A DNA stretch of 15,933 bases from Methanosarcinales archaeon (GTDB lineage: Archaea; Halobacteriota; Methanosarcinia; Methanosarcinales; Methanogasteraceae): the NCBI GenBank assembly GCA_030606635.1, contig JAUWGA010000015.1:1-15933 (forward strand). The letters are read 5' to 3'. The notes under the pieces were generated by a model that saw only the letters and a list, made by a program, of their open reading frames with translations, ran no database searches and was not told where the DNA came from. The position numbers and the translations under genes are program-made. Positions 6,430 through 13,828 of the stretch are shown here, in pieces. How positions within the stretch are numbered: the stretch's first letter is position 1; each line of letters starts with the position of its first letter.

Positions 6430-6520
6430 GACGTCAGCCCCATTATAAATGGATTATGAACCATATAAAGATTTCGGAAAATGTCGGTATTGTCTTAATT
6501 AAGATACTTAAGAAACTGCC

Positions 6521-6545
6521 GGCAGAAATCCCTTCGTTCTGCCAG
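6521..6545. repeat. inverted repeat upstream of transposase remnant
   Basis: GGCAGAA and TTCTGCC pair perfectly around a nine-base loop, just 5' of the TnpA remnant. The following bases include a second imperfect hairpin around CCAACCCTTCAGG, recalling the stem-loops at IS200/IS605 ends, but I cannot define the element boundary. Confidence 0.4.
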
Positions 6546-6619
6546 CAATGCAGAATTGGCACGAAGCGCCAACCCTTCAGGACGGTGTTGAATGCCGACC
6601 ATTTTATCAAGCGTTATTG

Positions 6620-6961
6620 TCATTGTGCATGTCGGCACATTTGGTAAAGTGGTCCTCACCGGATGTGCGGACGATGGCTGTATATCGACGACGCGCAAAC
6701 GCGCACAAGTGTTGGCTGGAGCATGTTGCATTAGGGTGGTGTACGAAGTATCGCTATAAAATCTTTGTGACAACACAGATGCGACAACTGTGGCCGCGAT
6801 CACGTGCAAGAATTCTCTTGAACGAATTGCCGCATGTGCAGCGACTCTACAGAGGCAAACGCCTCCGGAGCCCAAGAAAATTCATGCCCCGCTTCGGATA
6901 CATCACGCTGGAGAAAGCAAAGAATACCTTGAGGAGGCACCACGCCAAAACGTGCCACTAA
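6620..6961 (+). pseudogene. tnpA: decayed IS200/IS605-type TnpA transposase
   Basis: The frame ending at TAA 6961 contains NAHKCWLEHVALGWCTKYRY-KIF, the N-terminal signature of HUH Y1 transposases (W-C-T-K-Y-R-Y-K), and later RKFMPRFGYITLEKAK and HHAKT, which fits the C-terminus of archaeal members. Between them are only about 35 residues instead of the usual 70 or so, and the HxH metal-binding motif is absent. Near 6911-6942 two opposite one-base shifts are visible: the shifted frame reads SKEYLEE where the working enzyme should have the catalytic tyrosine, while the main frame reads NTLRR. The gene is therefore deleted internally, frameshifted and not functional. The 5' end is placed approximately. 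No associated tnpB is present next to it. Confidence 0.7.
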
Positions 6962-6996
6962 CAGTCACCAAACCCGCACTTAAGTACAGAGTCTGC

Positions 6997-7248
6997 TCAG
7001 AACGCAAGCCCCAGATAGTGGAGTACGATTACGAGAAGCGCACCGACTGTTCCGCCGATGGCGCATATCGCGATCACAACCCATGTATAAGCGATCTTGA
7101 GACCAAGCGCAAAATTTGCCAGAACCAGTATGACAAGACCGATGACGGTGTTTATCACCATGCTCTTGGCTGTTTTTAATACCTTGTATAAAATAACCGC
7201 TGCGATTATTGCCAGCACGAGAATCGATAATTCAAGGACCCCTGTCAT
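6997..7248 (-). CDS. BofA-like integral membrane protein
   Basis: An 83-residue, highly hydrophobic protein starting MTGVLELSILVLAIIAAVIL. It has an N-terminal helix (about 4-24), the conserved link VLKTAKSMVINTVIGL, and one or two more helices (about 34-49 and 54-78) with ALGLKIAYTWVVIAICAIGG and ALLVIVLHYLGLAF. The pattern K-x-x-x-(N/D)-x-x-x-G-(L/I)-x-x-L and the GG-x-x-G-A-L-L-V-I-x-L-H end match archaeal proteins of the pro-sigmaK-processing-inhibitor BofA family. Archaea lack sigmaK, so the name is only a homology label. It starts 33 bases after the N-hydrolase-like gene on the same strand, with TATA-like sequences in the gap (minus strand, at 7259-7267 and 7279-7286), so it may be co-transcribed or have its own short-leader promoter. 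Confidence 0.75.
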   Translation of the reverse strand: MTGVLELSILVLAIIAAVILYKVLKTAKSMVINTVIGLVILVLANFALGLKIAYTWVVIAICAIGGTVGALLVIVLHYLGLAF

Positions 7249-7281
7249 ATCTATCAGGTTTTATATTGGGCGTGACAGTAT

Positions 7282-7713
7282 TTAATCGTTACTGCCGCCA
7301 AGCGCTCCGGCAAATTCGTAGAGAATCTGTTCGAGTTCGTCCAGACTCGCGTATTCCATGACCCGCCCTTGCATGTTCGGATTCCCAAGCACCATCGCAG
7401 AGACGTTCGCCCCGGCGCTGTGCACGCAAAGGACGGGCAGCCCAAGTCCAAGCGCCCTGCAGACCTCGTAGCCGACGCCGATTGACGGAACTGTGACCTC
7501 CGCAACCATGCAGTCGCTCTCTTCAAGAAGCCCGATGTCACGCAGGTATATCTCCTGCTCGTCCATATCTGCCTCTTCTTCATCCGAATCCAGGTCAACC
7601 ACGTGCCAGCTCACGACATCGCACCCCACACTCTCCAGAAAATCGTAGATATGCCTGTACACCGGCAGCATCTGCCGTCCGCCGCGTATCGATCCTGATA
7701 GAAATATTCTCAT
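7282..7713 (-). CDS. nucleoside 2-deoxyribosyltransferase-family protein (DNPH1/Rcl-like N-hydrolase)
   Basis: A 143-residue cytosolic protein. MRIFLSGSIRGGRQ at the start is the phosphate-binding loop, LEESDCMVAEVTVPSIGVGYE (about 83-103) holds the conserved E-V-x-x-P-S-x-G-V-G-Y-E with the catalytic glutamate, and GLPVLCVHS follows. This matches 2'-deoxynucleoside 5'-phosphate N-hydrolases, which split deoxynucleotides into base and deoxyribose phosphate and so clean the nucleotide pool. An acidic patch, DLDSDEEEADMDEQE (about 41-55), replaces a less charged loop of many relatives. Its ATG overlaps the stop of the U32 gene by four bases (ATGA), indicating translational coupling. Exact substrate is not readable from sequence. 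Confidence 0.8.
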   Translation of the reverse strand: MRIFLSGSIRGGRQMLPVYRHIYDFLESVGCDVVSWHVVDLDSDEEEADMDEQEIYLRDIGLLEESDCMVAEVTVPSIGVGYEVCRALGLGLPVLCVHSAGANVSAMVLGNPNMQGRVMEYASLDELEQILYEFAGALGGSND

Positions 7714-10289
7714 AAAACTCCTCTCCTGTAGTGCCCTGTTGTGTATTTCCCTGTTATGTCCTTACACGTACTTTGAATCTTGCTATCCCGCGCAGAGCAT
7801 CCATCGAGCGCAGCCCGGTATAACCGCGTGATCTCTCGGACGCGGGCGCACTCGACACCCCTCGCATCGATCCTGATGCTCGAAACACCGGCTCTGACAA
7901 TAGCAGGGATGTGATCAAGCATACACAGTTCGCTTGAATTTAAGAGATGCATCCTGCAGTCCGTATCCATCTGAAGCGGGAATGCGTACCCTTTCTCATC
8001 CACCAGTTCAAACCCGCCATCATCACACGGCGCTGTGCAAGAATCCGCGCCACCAAGTATCCCGCCAACCACGCAGTGCTCTGATTCCATGAGCGTGAGC
8101 CGCCCGTGCACGATGCACTCGACCGCACCATACTTTGCGATCTTGCGAATCTCTGCAAGCGTAAGTTCAGGCGATAGCGTGACCAGCCCTGCACCATGTT
8201 CCGTCCAGAATCGAAGCGACATCCGGTTAAAGACATTGAGCGGACTGTCCACGATTATATCAAGCCCGATCTCTTCCGCGAGCCTGAATGCGCCGTGATT
8301 GGACACCAGCACGCCGTCTGCGCCGAATCTCATGGCTTTGGACATGGCATCTGCCACACCGCGCATCTGCGAGTCACTGGCGATCCGGGGCGTGTTCAGG
8401 TAGATCCTGCGTCCGCTCTGGTGCGCATACTTAGTCGCAGTCTCGAGGTCGAACGCTTCTGCATCATCTCCTCCCCGGTATCTCTCGCCGCCCAGATAGA
8501 TCACGTCTGCGCCGCCAGCGACTGCGCTTCTCACGCCGTCCATGCTGCTCACACTGACCGCGAGCAACACAGTAGGCGATGATCTTTTGGGGGTGTCCGC
8601 CTGCGCCCGCGGCTCTGTGGTTCGCATGGTCCCGGCGGAATCCGCGGGACGGTCGTGCCGATGCCGGGCACGGGCGCCGCGTCGCCGTCCAGCGATCCGT
8701 GCATCAGTAAGCCGCGATACAGCATCGTTCCTGACGCGGTTTAACTGGCTGACCGGGATAAATATGTCGCCCCCGCCCTCGATCCGGAGATCGATATCGG
8801 ATTCGGACACCTTGAAAACAGTGTTCCCAAGTTTTGCAAGCTGCCGTACGATCTCTTCCCCTGTCGTTGGTCTGCTGACCGCACGCTCGATTACGTACTC
8901 CGAGCGTACAGTGGCCACGTTGTTGTCATTATCCTCGATCCGCAGTCCGAGCGGTGCGCCGACCGCGGCTTCTGCGGCGATGGTGACAGGAATCCTTCGC
9001 AGGGGGGCGGGTGATGTGAACGAGCTCCTGAGCGAATCCATAAGCGGCTTATCAAGCGTCTTATAGATGACATTTCCGGCACGCACCTGCGCGTCTGATG
9101 AAGTTAGAGGTATATCGACAACTGTGCCGCTGCCGGCGCGATCCACCTGTCTGCCGCCTGCATACATCTGGCGGACGATCGTGCCAGAGCCGCCGTCATC
9201 CGAACTCGCACCCTCGCCCTCAGCTCCCACCCCTGCCGCACCTGTGATACCGACCCCATCCCCGATATGAAGCGTGCCTGAGAGTCTTATACGCAGGCGA
9301 TTCTGCTCGCATCCGATGACTGTTCCGATGGGGATTCCGCGATTGTACGGGCGCATGCGGCTCATCAGTTCACTGCGTGGGTTTCCGGTGAGATATCCTG
9401 CCGTAAAACCCCTGTTAAAGACCTGCGCAAGAGACCGGGACTCAGCATCCGTTACGAAGTACCCGGGCGGGTCTTTTATGTATCTATCGATCAAGCCGCG
9501 GTATATCCGGGTCACGCAAGCCACGTATTCGGGTCGCTTGAGACGCCCCTCGATCTTGAACGAATCGATCCCCGCCTCGATCAGTTCCGGAAGAATCCGG
9601 CTCGTGTTCAGGTCTCTCGGACTTAATAGGTACTCGCCGTCAGTCTTAACCTCACGCCCACCGGGCAGGGTTCGTAACCGGTACCGTTTCCGGCACGGCT
9701 GGGCGCAGACCCCCCTATTCCCGCTCCGTCCGCCGATCATGCTGCTCATGAGGCACTGTCCTGAATACGAGATGCAGAGCGCACCGTGCACGAATATCTC
9801 GATCTCGAGATCGGTATTCTGCTTCACATGCTTGATCTCGTCAAGCGTCATCTCCCTTGCAAGCACGACCCTCTTGACGCCCATATCTTGCAGAAACCGC
9901 ACTCCCTCGATGTTGTGCACCGTCATCTGGGTGCTTGCATGGATCGGGAGATCGGGCGCAAGCGACCGTGCCATCGAGAGCAGTCCAATGTCCTGCACGA
10001 TCATGGCGTCCGCGCCCGATTCGTCGAGATGGCGCAGCAGATCCGCGGCATCGTTGGTCTCGCTATCCTTTACGAGCGTATTTACCGCTACGTACGCCTT
10101 AACGCCCCGGAGATGCGCATAATCGATCGCGTCTGCAAGTTCGTCGGGTGCGAAGTTGGCGGCAGACGCTCTTGCGGAGAGCGTAGTTGCTCCGAGGTAG
10201 ACGGCGTCGCAGCCGTTCTCAACGGCGGCGATGAGAGATTCGTTGTTGCCTGCCGGGGCGAGGAGTTCTGGTCGGGGGGTAGCGGGCAT
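7710..10289 (-). CDS. tandem U32 family (COG0826) protein with DUF3656-like middle
   Basis: An 859-residue protein. I prefer ATG 10289-10287 (MPATPRPELLAPAG) over TTG at 10310, because U32 proteins begin close to E-L-L-A-P-A-G. Neither start has a clear ribosome-binding site; the TTG overlaps the HEPN stop by four bases. The N-terminal U32 domain (about 5-330) has HASTQMTVHN, FVHGALCISYSGQC, GGRSGNRGVCAQPCRKRYR and FKIEGRLKRPEYV. Its four cysteines (near 172, 179, 195, 199) match the iron-sulfur ligands of U32 RNA-hydroxylation proteins. The middle (about 345-470) resembles DUF3656 and contains a Gly/Ser/Asp-rich insert. After a basic linker (about 530-575) a second, divergent U32 domain includes VHGRLTLMESEHC and SCTAPC. 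Bacterial relatives of this architecture modify 23S rRNA or tRNA bases; true peptidase activity is doubtful. The archaeal target is inferred, not known. Confidence 0.85.
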   Translation of the reverse strand: MPATPRPELLAPAGNNESLIAAVENGCDAVYLGATTLSARASAANFAPDELADAIDYAHLRGVKAYVAVNTLVKDSETNDAADLLRHLDESGADAMIVQDIGLLSMARSLAPDLPIHASTQMTVHNIEGVRFLQDMGVKRVVLAREMTLDEIKHVKQNTDLEIEIFVHGALCISYSGQCLMSSMIGGRSGNRGVCAQPCRKRYRLRTLPGGREVKTDGEYLLSPRDLNTSRILPELIEAGIDSFKIEGRLKRPEYVACVTRIYRGLIDRYIKDPPGYFVTDAESRSLAQVFNRGFTAGYLTGNPRSELMSRMRPYNRGIPIGTVIGCEQNRLRIRLSGTLHIGDGVGITGAAGVGAEGEGASSDDGGSGTIVRQMYAGGRQVDRAGSGTVVDIPLTSSDAQVRAGNVIYKTLDKPLMDSLRSSFTSPAPLRRIPVTIAAEAAVGAPLGLRIEDNDNNVATVRSEYVIERAVSRPTTGEEIVRQLAKLGNTVFKVSESDIDLRIEGGGDIFIPVSQLNRVRNDAVSRLTDARIAGRRRGARARHRHDRPADSAGTMRTTEPRAQADTPKRSSPTVLLAVSVSSMDGVRSAVAGGADVIYLGGERYRGGDDAEAFDLETATKYAHQSGRRIYLNTPRIASDSQMRGVADAMSKAMRFGADGVLVSNHGAFRLAEEIGLDIIVDSPLNVFNRMSLRFWTEHGAGLVTLSPELTLAEIRKIAKYGAVECIVHGRLTLMESEHCVVGGILGGADSCTAPCDDGGFELVDEKGYAFPLQMDTDCRMHLLNSSELCMLDHIPAIVRAGVSSIRIDARGVECARVREITRLYRAALDGCSARDSKIQSTCKDITGKYTTGHYRRGVL

Positions 10290-10306
10290 GTCTGATTTGA
10301 AGAAAG

Positions 10307-10654
10307 TCAAAGATTATTCTCCGGCGGAACGATCTGTTCAAGCTCATCGACCAAAGGCGGAAGGTCTTCGATCACGGTCTTCCACAGAATATCAAGATTA
10401 ATATCGAAATAAGCATGAACAAGGCGATTTCTCATACCAGTAATATTCGACCATGGGATTTGCGGCATATTCTCCTGACATCTATCTGTTATGTTAGCGG
10501 CTGCCTCGTATATGATTTCAATATCCTTGACAAGGGCGAGCACCAGTTTTCGATCGGTGTCAAGGTCGCTTCTGGTTTTGTTTTGAGCGAATAACTCAGC
10601 TTCTCTGGCGGCATCCAACATGTGGCGCAGACGTACGGGATCATCATTCTGCAT
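10307..10654 (-). CDS. hepT: HEPN-domain RNase toxin (HepT-like, DUF86)
   Basis: A 115-residue, mostly helical protein starting at ATG 10654, six bases after a strong GGAGGTG site that lies inside the preceding gene. The signature RNRLVHAY (R75 to Y82) is the RX4HXY motif of HEPN ribonucleases. In studied pairs the tyrosine of this motif is AMPylated by the partner nucleotidyltransferase, which switches off the RNase. The N-terminal part has LRHMLDAAREAELFA, as usual for DUF86. It overlaps the MNT gene by 11 bases, typical of a co-expressed toxin-antitoxin pair, and the U32 gene follows at once. Motif and context agree well. Confidence 0.88.
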   Translation of the reverse strand: MQNDDPVRLRHMLDAAREAELFAQNKTRSDLDTDRKLVLALVKDIEIIYEAAANITDRCQENMPQIPWSNITGMRNRLVHAYFDINLDILWKTVIEDLPPLVDELEQIVPPENNL

Positions 10655-10946
10655 ACTGCACCTCCGCCGAGTTTAGCACATCCTGCCGGAAATAGCGGCT
10701 CAGATCTTCTGCTGTTCGCATGTCCGCTTTGCGCCCCAAGATTTCAGTCAGTTCAATCTCCATGCCAGCCAACCGGATGAGTCCGGGTATGTGATCCGGG
10801 TCGAATTCGACAAGCAGATCAACATCACTGTCTGACCTGAAATCCCCGCGCAGAACGGAGCCGAATAGTGACAACCTCTGGATGTGGTTTCTCTTGCAGA
10901 ACTCGGCGATCTTCTCTCTGGGCAGGTCTATCTGTGCTCTGGTCAT
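10644..10946 (-). CDS. mntA: MNT-domain nucleotidyltransferase antitoxin (MntA-like)
   Basis: A 100-residue minimal nucleotidyltransferase. LSLFGSVLRGDFRSDSDVDL (26-45) contains the GS-x-x-R-G nucleotide loop and the D-x-D metal pair (D41, D43); V45-F48 continues the strand, and a further acidic residue lies in KADMRTAEDL. An AAGGTGA site precedes the ATG by about six bases. Position directly upstream of, and overlapping, the HEPN gene identifies it as the antitoxin that transfers AMP to HepT. It follows another nucleotidyltransferase gene with a 24-base gap. The catalytic residues are intact, so it is probably functional. Confidence 0.88.
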   Translation of the reverse strand: MTRAQIDLPREKIAEFCKRNHIQRLSLFGSVLRGDFRSDSDVDLLVEFDPDHIPGLIRLAGMEIELTEILGRKADMRTAEDLSRYFRQDVLNSAEVQYAE

Positions 10947-10970
10947 TGCGTCACCTTCACGAATTTATCT

Positions 10971-11426
10971 TCATTCATACAGCACCTTCCCGCGGTTCAT
11001 AATCCTTTTGATGAACGGATCTCCAATCCCGATCCTGTGTTCTATTTCATCGGGCGTGCGTACAATGATATCCATGGGTAGGAATCTGGGTCTTGCAATC
11101 CTTGAAATCTCTGATGCTTTGCGGATGGGCGAGCCATCGACGTCCATCACGACCAGAATATCCAGATCGCTCTCTTTTGTTGGTTCTCCCCATGCTCTTG
11201 AGCCAAAGAGGATCACCTTGTCCGGATGGAAGTGTTTCACGATCTTTGAGACCATCTCCGAAAGAAGTGCGTTTGTGACGTCAGGAACGATTAGGCGGGC
11301 TGCGTCGGTCACTCGGTCAGTCCCAAGAGTTGCCAGCCCGGCCGGGAGGTTGTTGGTGCGGCTGGCTTCCTTGTAGTGATATTGGTCGATCGGTTTCTTT
11401 TCGGGTTTTCTGGTGTGTCTGGGCAT
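10971..11426 (-). CDS. second MNT-type nucleotidyltransferase with a foreign N-terminal extension
   Basis: The C-terminal 100 or so residues form a nucleotidyltransferase: MVSKIVKHFHPDKVILFGSR, then AWGEPTKESDLDILVVMD (GS-R-x-x-G and D-x-D motif), ending FIKRIMNRGKVLYE. Relatives of this group are about 100-110 residues and begin near that M, which would be ATG at 11255; GTG at 11312 is another option. No start has a good ribosome-binding site. The frame is open upstream to ATG 11426 and further to GTG 11513, and its first 40 residues look like the N-terminus of a Type III DNA methyltransferase rather than part of this enzyme. It has no HEPN gene directly after it; the next gene is a second nucleotidyltransferase. 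It may be an orphan antitoxin or may act with the downstream pair. Confidence 0.75.
   Translation of the reverse strand: MPRHTRKPEKKPIDQYHYKEASRTNNLPAGLATLGTDRVTDAARLIVPDVTNALLSEMVSKIVKHFHPDKVILFGSRAWGEPTKESDLDILVVMDVDGSPIRKASEISRIARPRFLPMDIIVRTPDEIEHRIGIGDPFIKRIMNRGKVLYE
11316..11426 (-). pseudogene. N-terminal remnant of a Type III DNA methyltransferase (mod)
   Basis: Residues from ATG 11426 read MPRHTRKPEKKPIDQYHYKE then ASRTNNLPAGLATLGTD. The pattern P-I-x-Q-Y-x-(H/Y)-K-x-x-x-R-x-N-N-x-P-x-G-L-(A/V)-T-x-x-T-D is the start of many site-specific DNA methyltransferases of Type III restriction-modification systems. The rest of the methylase (DPPY motif, target-recognition domain) is missing, and the frame continues straight into the nucleotidyltransferase. 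A deletion that removed nearly all of mod and possibly res is the simplest explanation. Confidence 0.6.
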
Positions 11427-11518
11427 TTTGGATCGTTTCGGTTGGTGTGGGTGTTTATTGTGTTTTTTAGGGGCGTGGTTGTGGATAACGTCATGGTATA
11501 ATCGAAGCGCCACAGCAG

Positions 11519-13717
11519 TTATACCGTGTTATGTGCTGTTTCGGCCATATTATCAAAACCGTCCTTTAGTTTTCTATCAAGAGTGTCTAAGAACGTTTTT
11601 ATAGCGAGTTTCTTTCGATCATTCAACTGTTCAAAAACCGGAGAAAAGGATATCTCCCTTATTCGTGGTTCTACTTCTTTTAAGTCCACAAACTCTTCAA
11701 CACTCTTGAGATCAATGTGCCAATGCGTTTCTGCAACACGATCCGTATAAATGCCATAACTTACAGACTCACTTAAGAAACTGGTAATAAAGTCAATTAA
11801 ACTATCATCGTTATTGATCGCATTGTTCACGAAGACATTGACTTTATCTTCTTGTCCCCATTCTTTCCACCTGAAAAGAATGGGGAGTAAATATTCATGC
11901 TTTGCCAATCGACCATCTTCTGCCCAACTTTCAATTTTACCGCAAGCAAGTTTTTCCAACTCTTCAAGCTGCTCTGAACTTACAGTTCGCTTCTCTTCGG
12001 GATATGGACTCTCATCACCATATTTCCCATGCTGTTGACCCTGCACGCTTACTTCCTCAACAATCGTATACAAACTTCTCGTAGCCTTCTCCATAGCGCG
12101 TTTGAAAATATTGAATCTTATTTCATTGCTATCGAAACGATGACTGAGTTGATAGAATAGACGAAGGAGTCTCATTGGTGTAGATGCTCCGAAAACCCCT
12201 GAATCGCCCTCTGGGAACAAATCGCCTATATCCATCATAACCGTAATGATATGTTCTATATCTTTTTCTGGAATCTCACTTTTGGTATAATCCTCTAATC
12301 GCTCAAGAAACGTTATGATTTTTCCATCTTCTTTCAGTTCTAAAAGGGCTTCAGCAAACGCATCAGCATTATTTCCCAGCGACACTATCGTCTCGATTTC
12401 CCTTCGGGAAGTTTCTCCCTTTGGAAGAGAGAGCCTAAAGTAAATGTCAAAAATATCAGGGCTGCATATTCGACAGTCCTTTCTCCAGTTACCCCACCAA
12501 TCGCTGCCATAGTGTGAGTCTCCATAGATGGATTCAAGCTTGGGAAATAGCTTTTTCAAAAAATCCTTCAAGATTTCTGGAGAAGGTTCATTTACTCTGT
12601 CAATTATCTCGTCGCAGCGTTTTTTGGCTTGATCCTTTGTTACATCAATTCCCCCATAGAGATCAAATGTACCAGAAAAAATATCTTTATTATCCCTTAT
12701 TCCGTAGTAGACCTCTGGAATGAAAACCTGAATTGCATTAATAGCAAAAAAATCTATTGGATTCACGTCGTCCTTTACCATCTCAAAACTGAATCGTAAT
12801 GAATTAATATAACGTGTAACGTCTCTGATATTTCCAAAGAAATACTTAAGTCCACTATGATATACATTCCCCCAATAGGTTTGATCCCATCTATTATCAG
12901 GTACGTCCTTGACTAATTCACCAAGTTGGCTAAATAGTAAATGCTCTACTTCTTGCTTAGAAATGAGTGGAATTTCAAAAGGAATCTGAACTACTTTTTC
13001 TAAATATTCTGCACCGTGACCTTTTTGCATCTTTTCCAATGCATTTATAACGACACTCTTATCAAACGCAAGTAGGTATATCGTATTTGGAAAATCACCC
13101 AATGATTTAACTAGTTGAAAAATCTGCCTGATTTCGACATCATTGAGGCGATCAATATCATCAATAACAACAATAATTTTGTGAGATTGTTTGACAAGTA
13201 AATCGTTCAATTCCTTCCGAATTTCGTCTAAATCATTCTCTTTATGATCTGCCCAAGTCGTTGCAGCATTGGCTGTTGCATCTAAAGCATTTTTGCCAAG
13301 TTCGGCATACGGACTAATTACCGGAATCAATTTTACTACCTCAAAGCACTTAGCGTATGTTTTCAACTTCTCTCCTACGTTCTTAGCATCCGTACCATAA
13401 TCATGCCGCTTTAAAGCAGCTGACAATTGTCTAAAGAATTGAGTAATAAGCTGGTTTTGATCGGAAAAATTCCAAGGGTTGAATCGTATAATAATAGGTT
13501 TCTCGTCAACAGTTTTGTTTTTTGAAACTAAATCAATATGCTCCAGAGCCATGTTGCTTATTGAGGTTTTCCCAGAGCCCCATGCACCAAAAAGTCCAAT
13601 TACAATACTGTCTTTTTCTTTATAGCTAAGAATGGAATCTGCGAGTGATTGGGCAAATGAAGCTCTGCCCAGTATATCCTCTTCATGAGATCTAATCGGT
13701 TGATCTGGTTTGAACAT
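11519..13717 (-). CDS. KAP-family P-loop NTPase
   Basis: A 732-residue NTPase starting at ATG 13717, about eight bases after GAGGT. It opens with DQPIRSHEEDILGRASFAQS. Walker A is GAWGSGKTS (44-52), the KAP-typical IIRFNPWNFSDQNQLITQFF lies at about 76-95, and Walker B is IIVVIDDIDRL (181-191), followed by LAFDKSVV near 217-224 and GNIRDVTRYINSLRFSFEMV. Many KAP proteins carry transmembrane helices between Walker A and B; here that region (about 121-155) is only weakly hydrophobic, so a soluble form is likely. The C-terminal half (about 370-732) is acidic, helical and unrecognised, and may sense a trigger or bind a partner. KAP ATPases occur in phage-defence systems such as Qat. It is the last gene of a three-gene operon with a nuclease-like protein. 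Confidence 0.85.
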   Translation of the reverse strand: MFKPDQPIRSHEEDILGRASFAQSLADSILSYKEKDSIVIGLFGAWGSGKTSISNMALEHIDLVSKNKTVDEKPIIIRFNPWNFSDQNQLITQFFRQLSAALKRHDYGTDAKNVGEKLKTYAKCFEVVKLIPVISPYAELGKNALDATANAATTWADHKENDLDEIRKELNDLLVKQSHKIIVVIDDIDRLNDVEIRQIFQLVKSLGDFPNTIYLLAFDKSVVINALEKMQKGHGAEYLEKVVQIPFEIPLISKQEVEHLLFSQLGELVKDVPDNRWDQTYWGNVYHSGLKYFFGNIRDVTRYINSLRFSFEMVKDDVNPIDFFAINAIQVFIPEVYYGIRDNKDIFSGTFDLYGGIDVTKDQAKKRCDEIIDRVNEPSPEILKDFLKKLFPKLESIYGDSHYGSDWWGNWRKDCRICSPDIFDIYFRLSLPKGETSRREIETIVSLGNNADAFAEALLELKEDGKIITFLERLEDYTKSEIPEKDIEHIITVMMDIGDLFPEGDSGVFGASTPMRLLRLFYQLSHRFDSNEIRFNIFKRAMEKATRSLYTIVEEVSVQGQQHGKYGDESPYPEEKRTVSSEQLEELEKLACGKIESWAEDGRLAKHEYLLPILFRWKEWGQEDKVNVFVNNAINNDDSLIDFITSFLSESVSYGIYTDRVAETHWHIDLKSVEEFVDLKEVEPRIREISFSPVFEQLNDRKKLAIKTFLDTLDRKLKDGFDNMAETAHNTV

Positions 13718-13767
13718 TCTTTTTACCTCTTCTCTGCAGCAGGAATTTCATACGACCTCGACACATT

Positions 13768-13827
13768 CTATGTTTTCACCGTCTGATCGTACTGCTCCAT
13801 CTCCCGGAATTTATGGCGTCTCGTCAT
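13768..13827 (-). other. possible 19-codon ORF in the nuclease-KAP gap
   Basis: MTRRHKFREMEQYDQTVKT begins two bases after the nuclease-like stop and ends at TAG (13770-13768). The same frame stays open after the TAG for another 14 codons (NVSRSYEIPAAEKR) to a TAA at the KAP ribosome-binding site. No ribosome-binding site precedes it. It is probably chance or the stub of a lost gene. Confidence 0.2.
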
Positions 13828-13828
13828 T

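Noticed and set aside
6495..6875. 126-codon minus-strand ORF opposite the TnpA remnant
   Set aside because: The plus strand carries clear TnpA signatures; the minus frame shows no family pattern.
6790..7179. 129-codon plus-strand ORF overlapping the BofA-like gene
   Set aside because: It begins in a slipped frame of the TnpA remnant (hence KEYLEE) and ends antisense to the membrane protein gene.
9274..10122. 282-codon plus-strand ORF
   Set aside because: Antisense to the U32 domain, which has all its conserved cysteines; no family features of its own.
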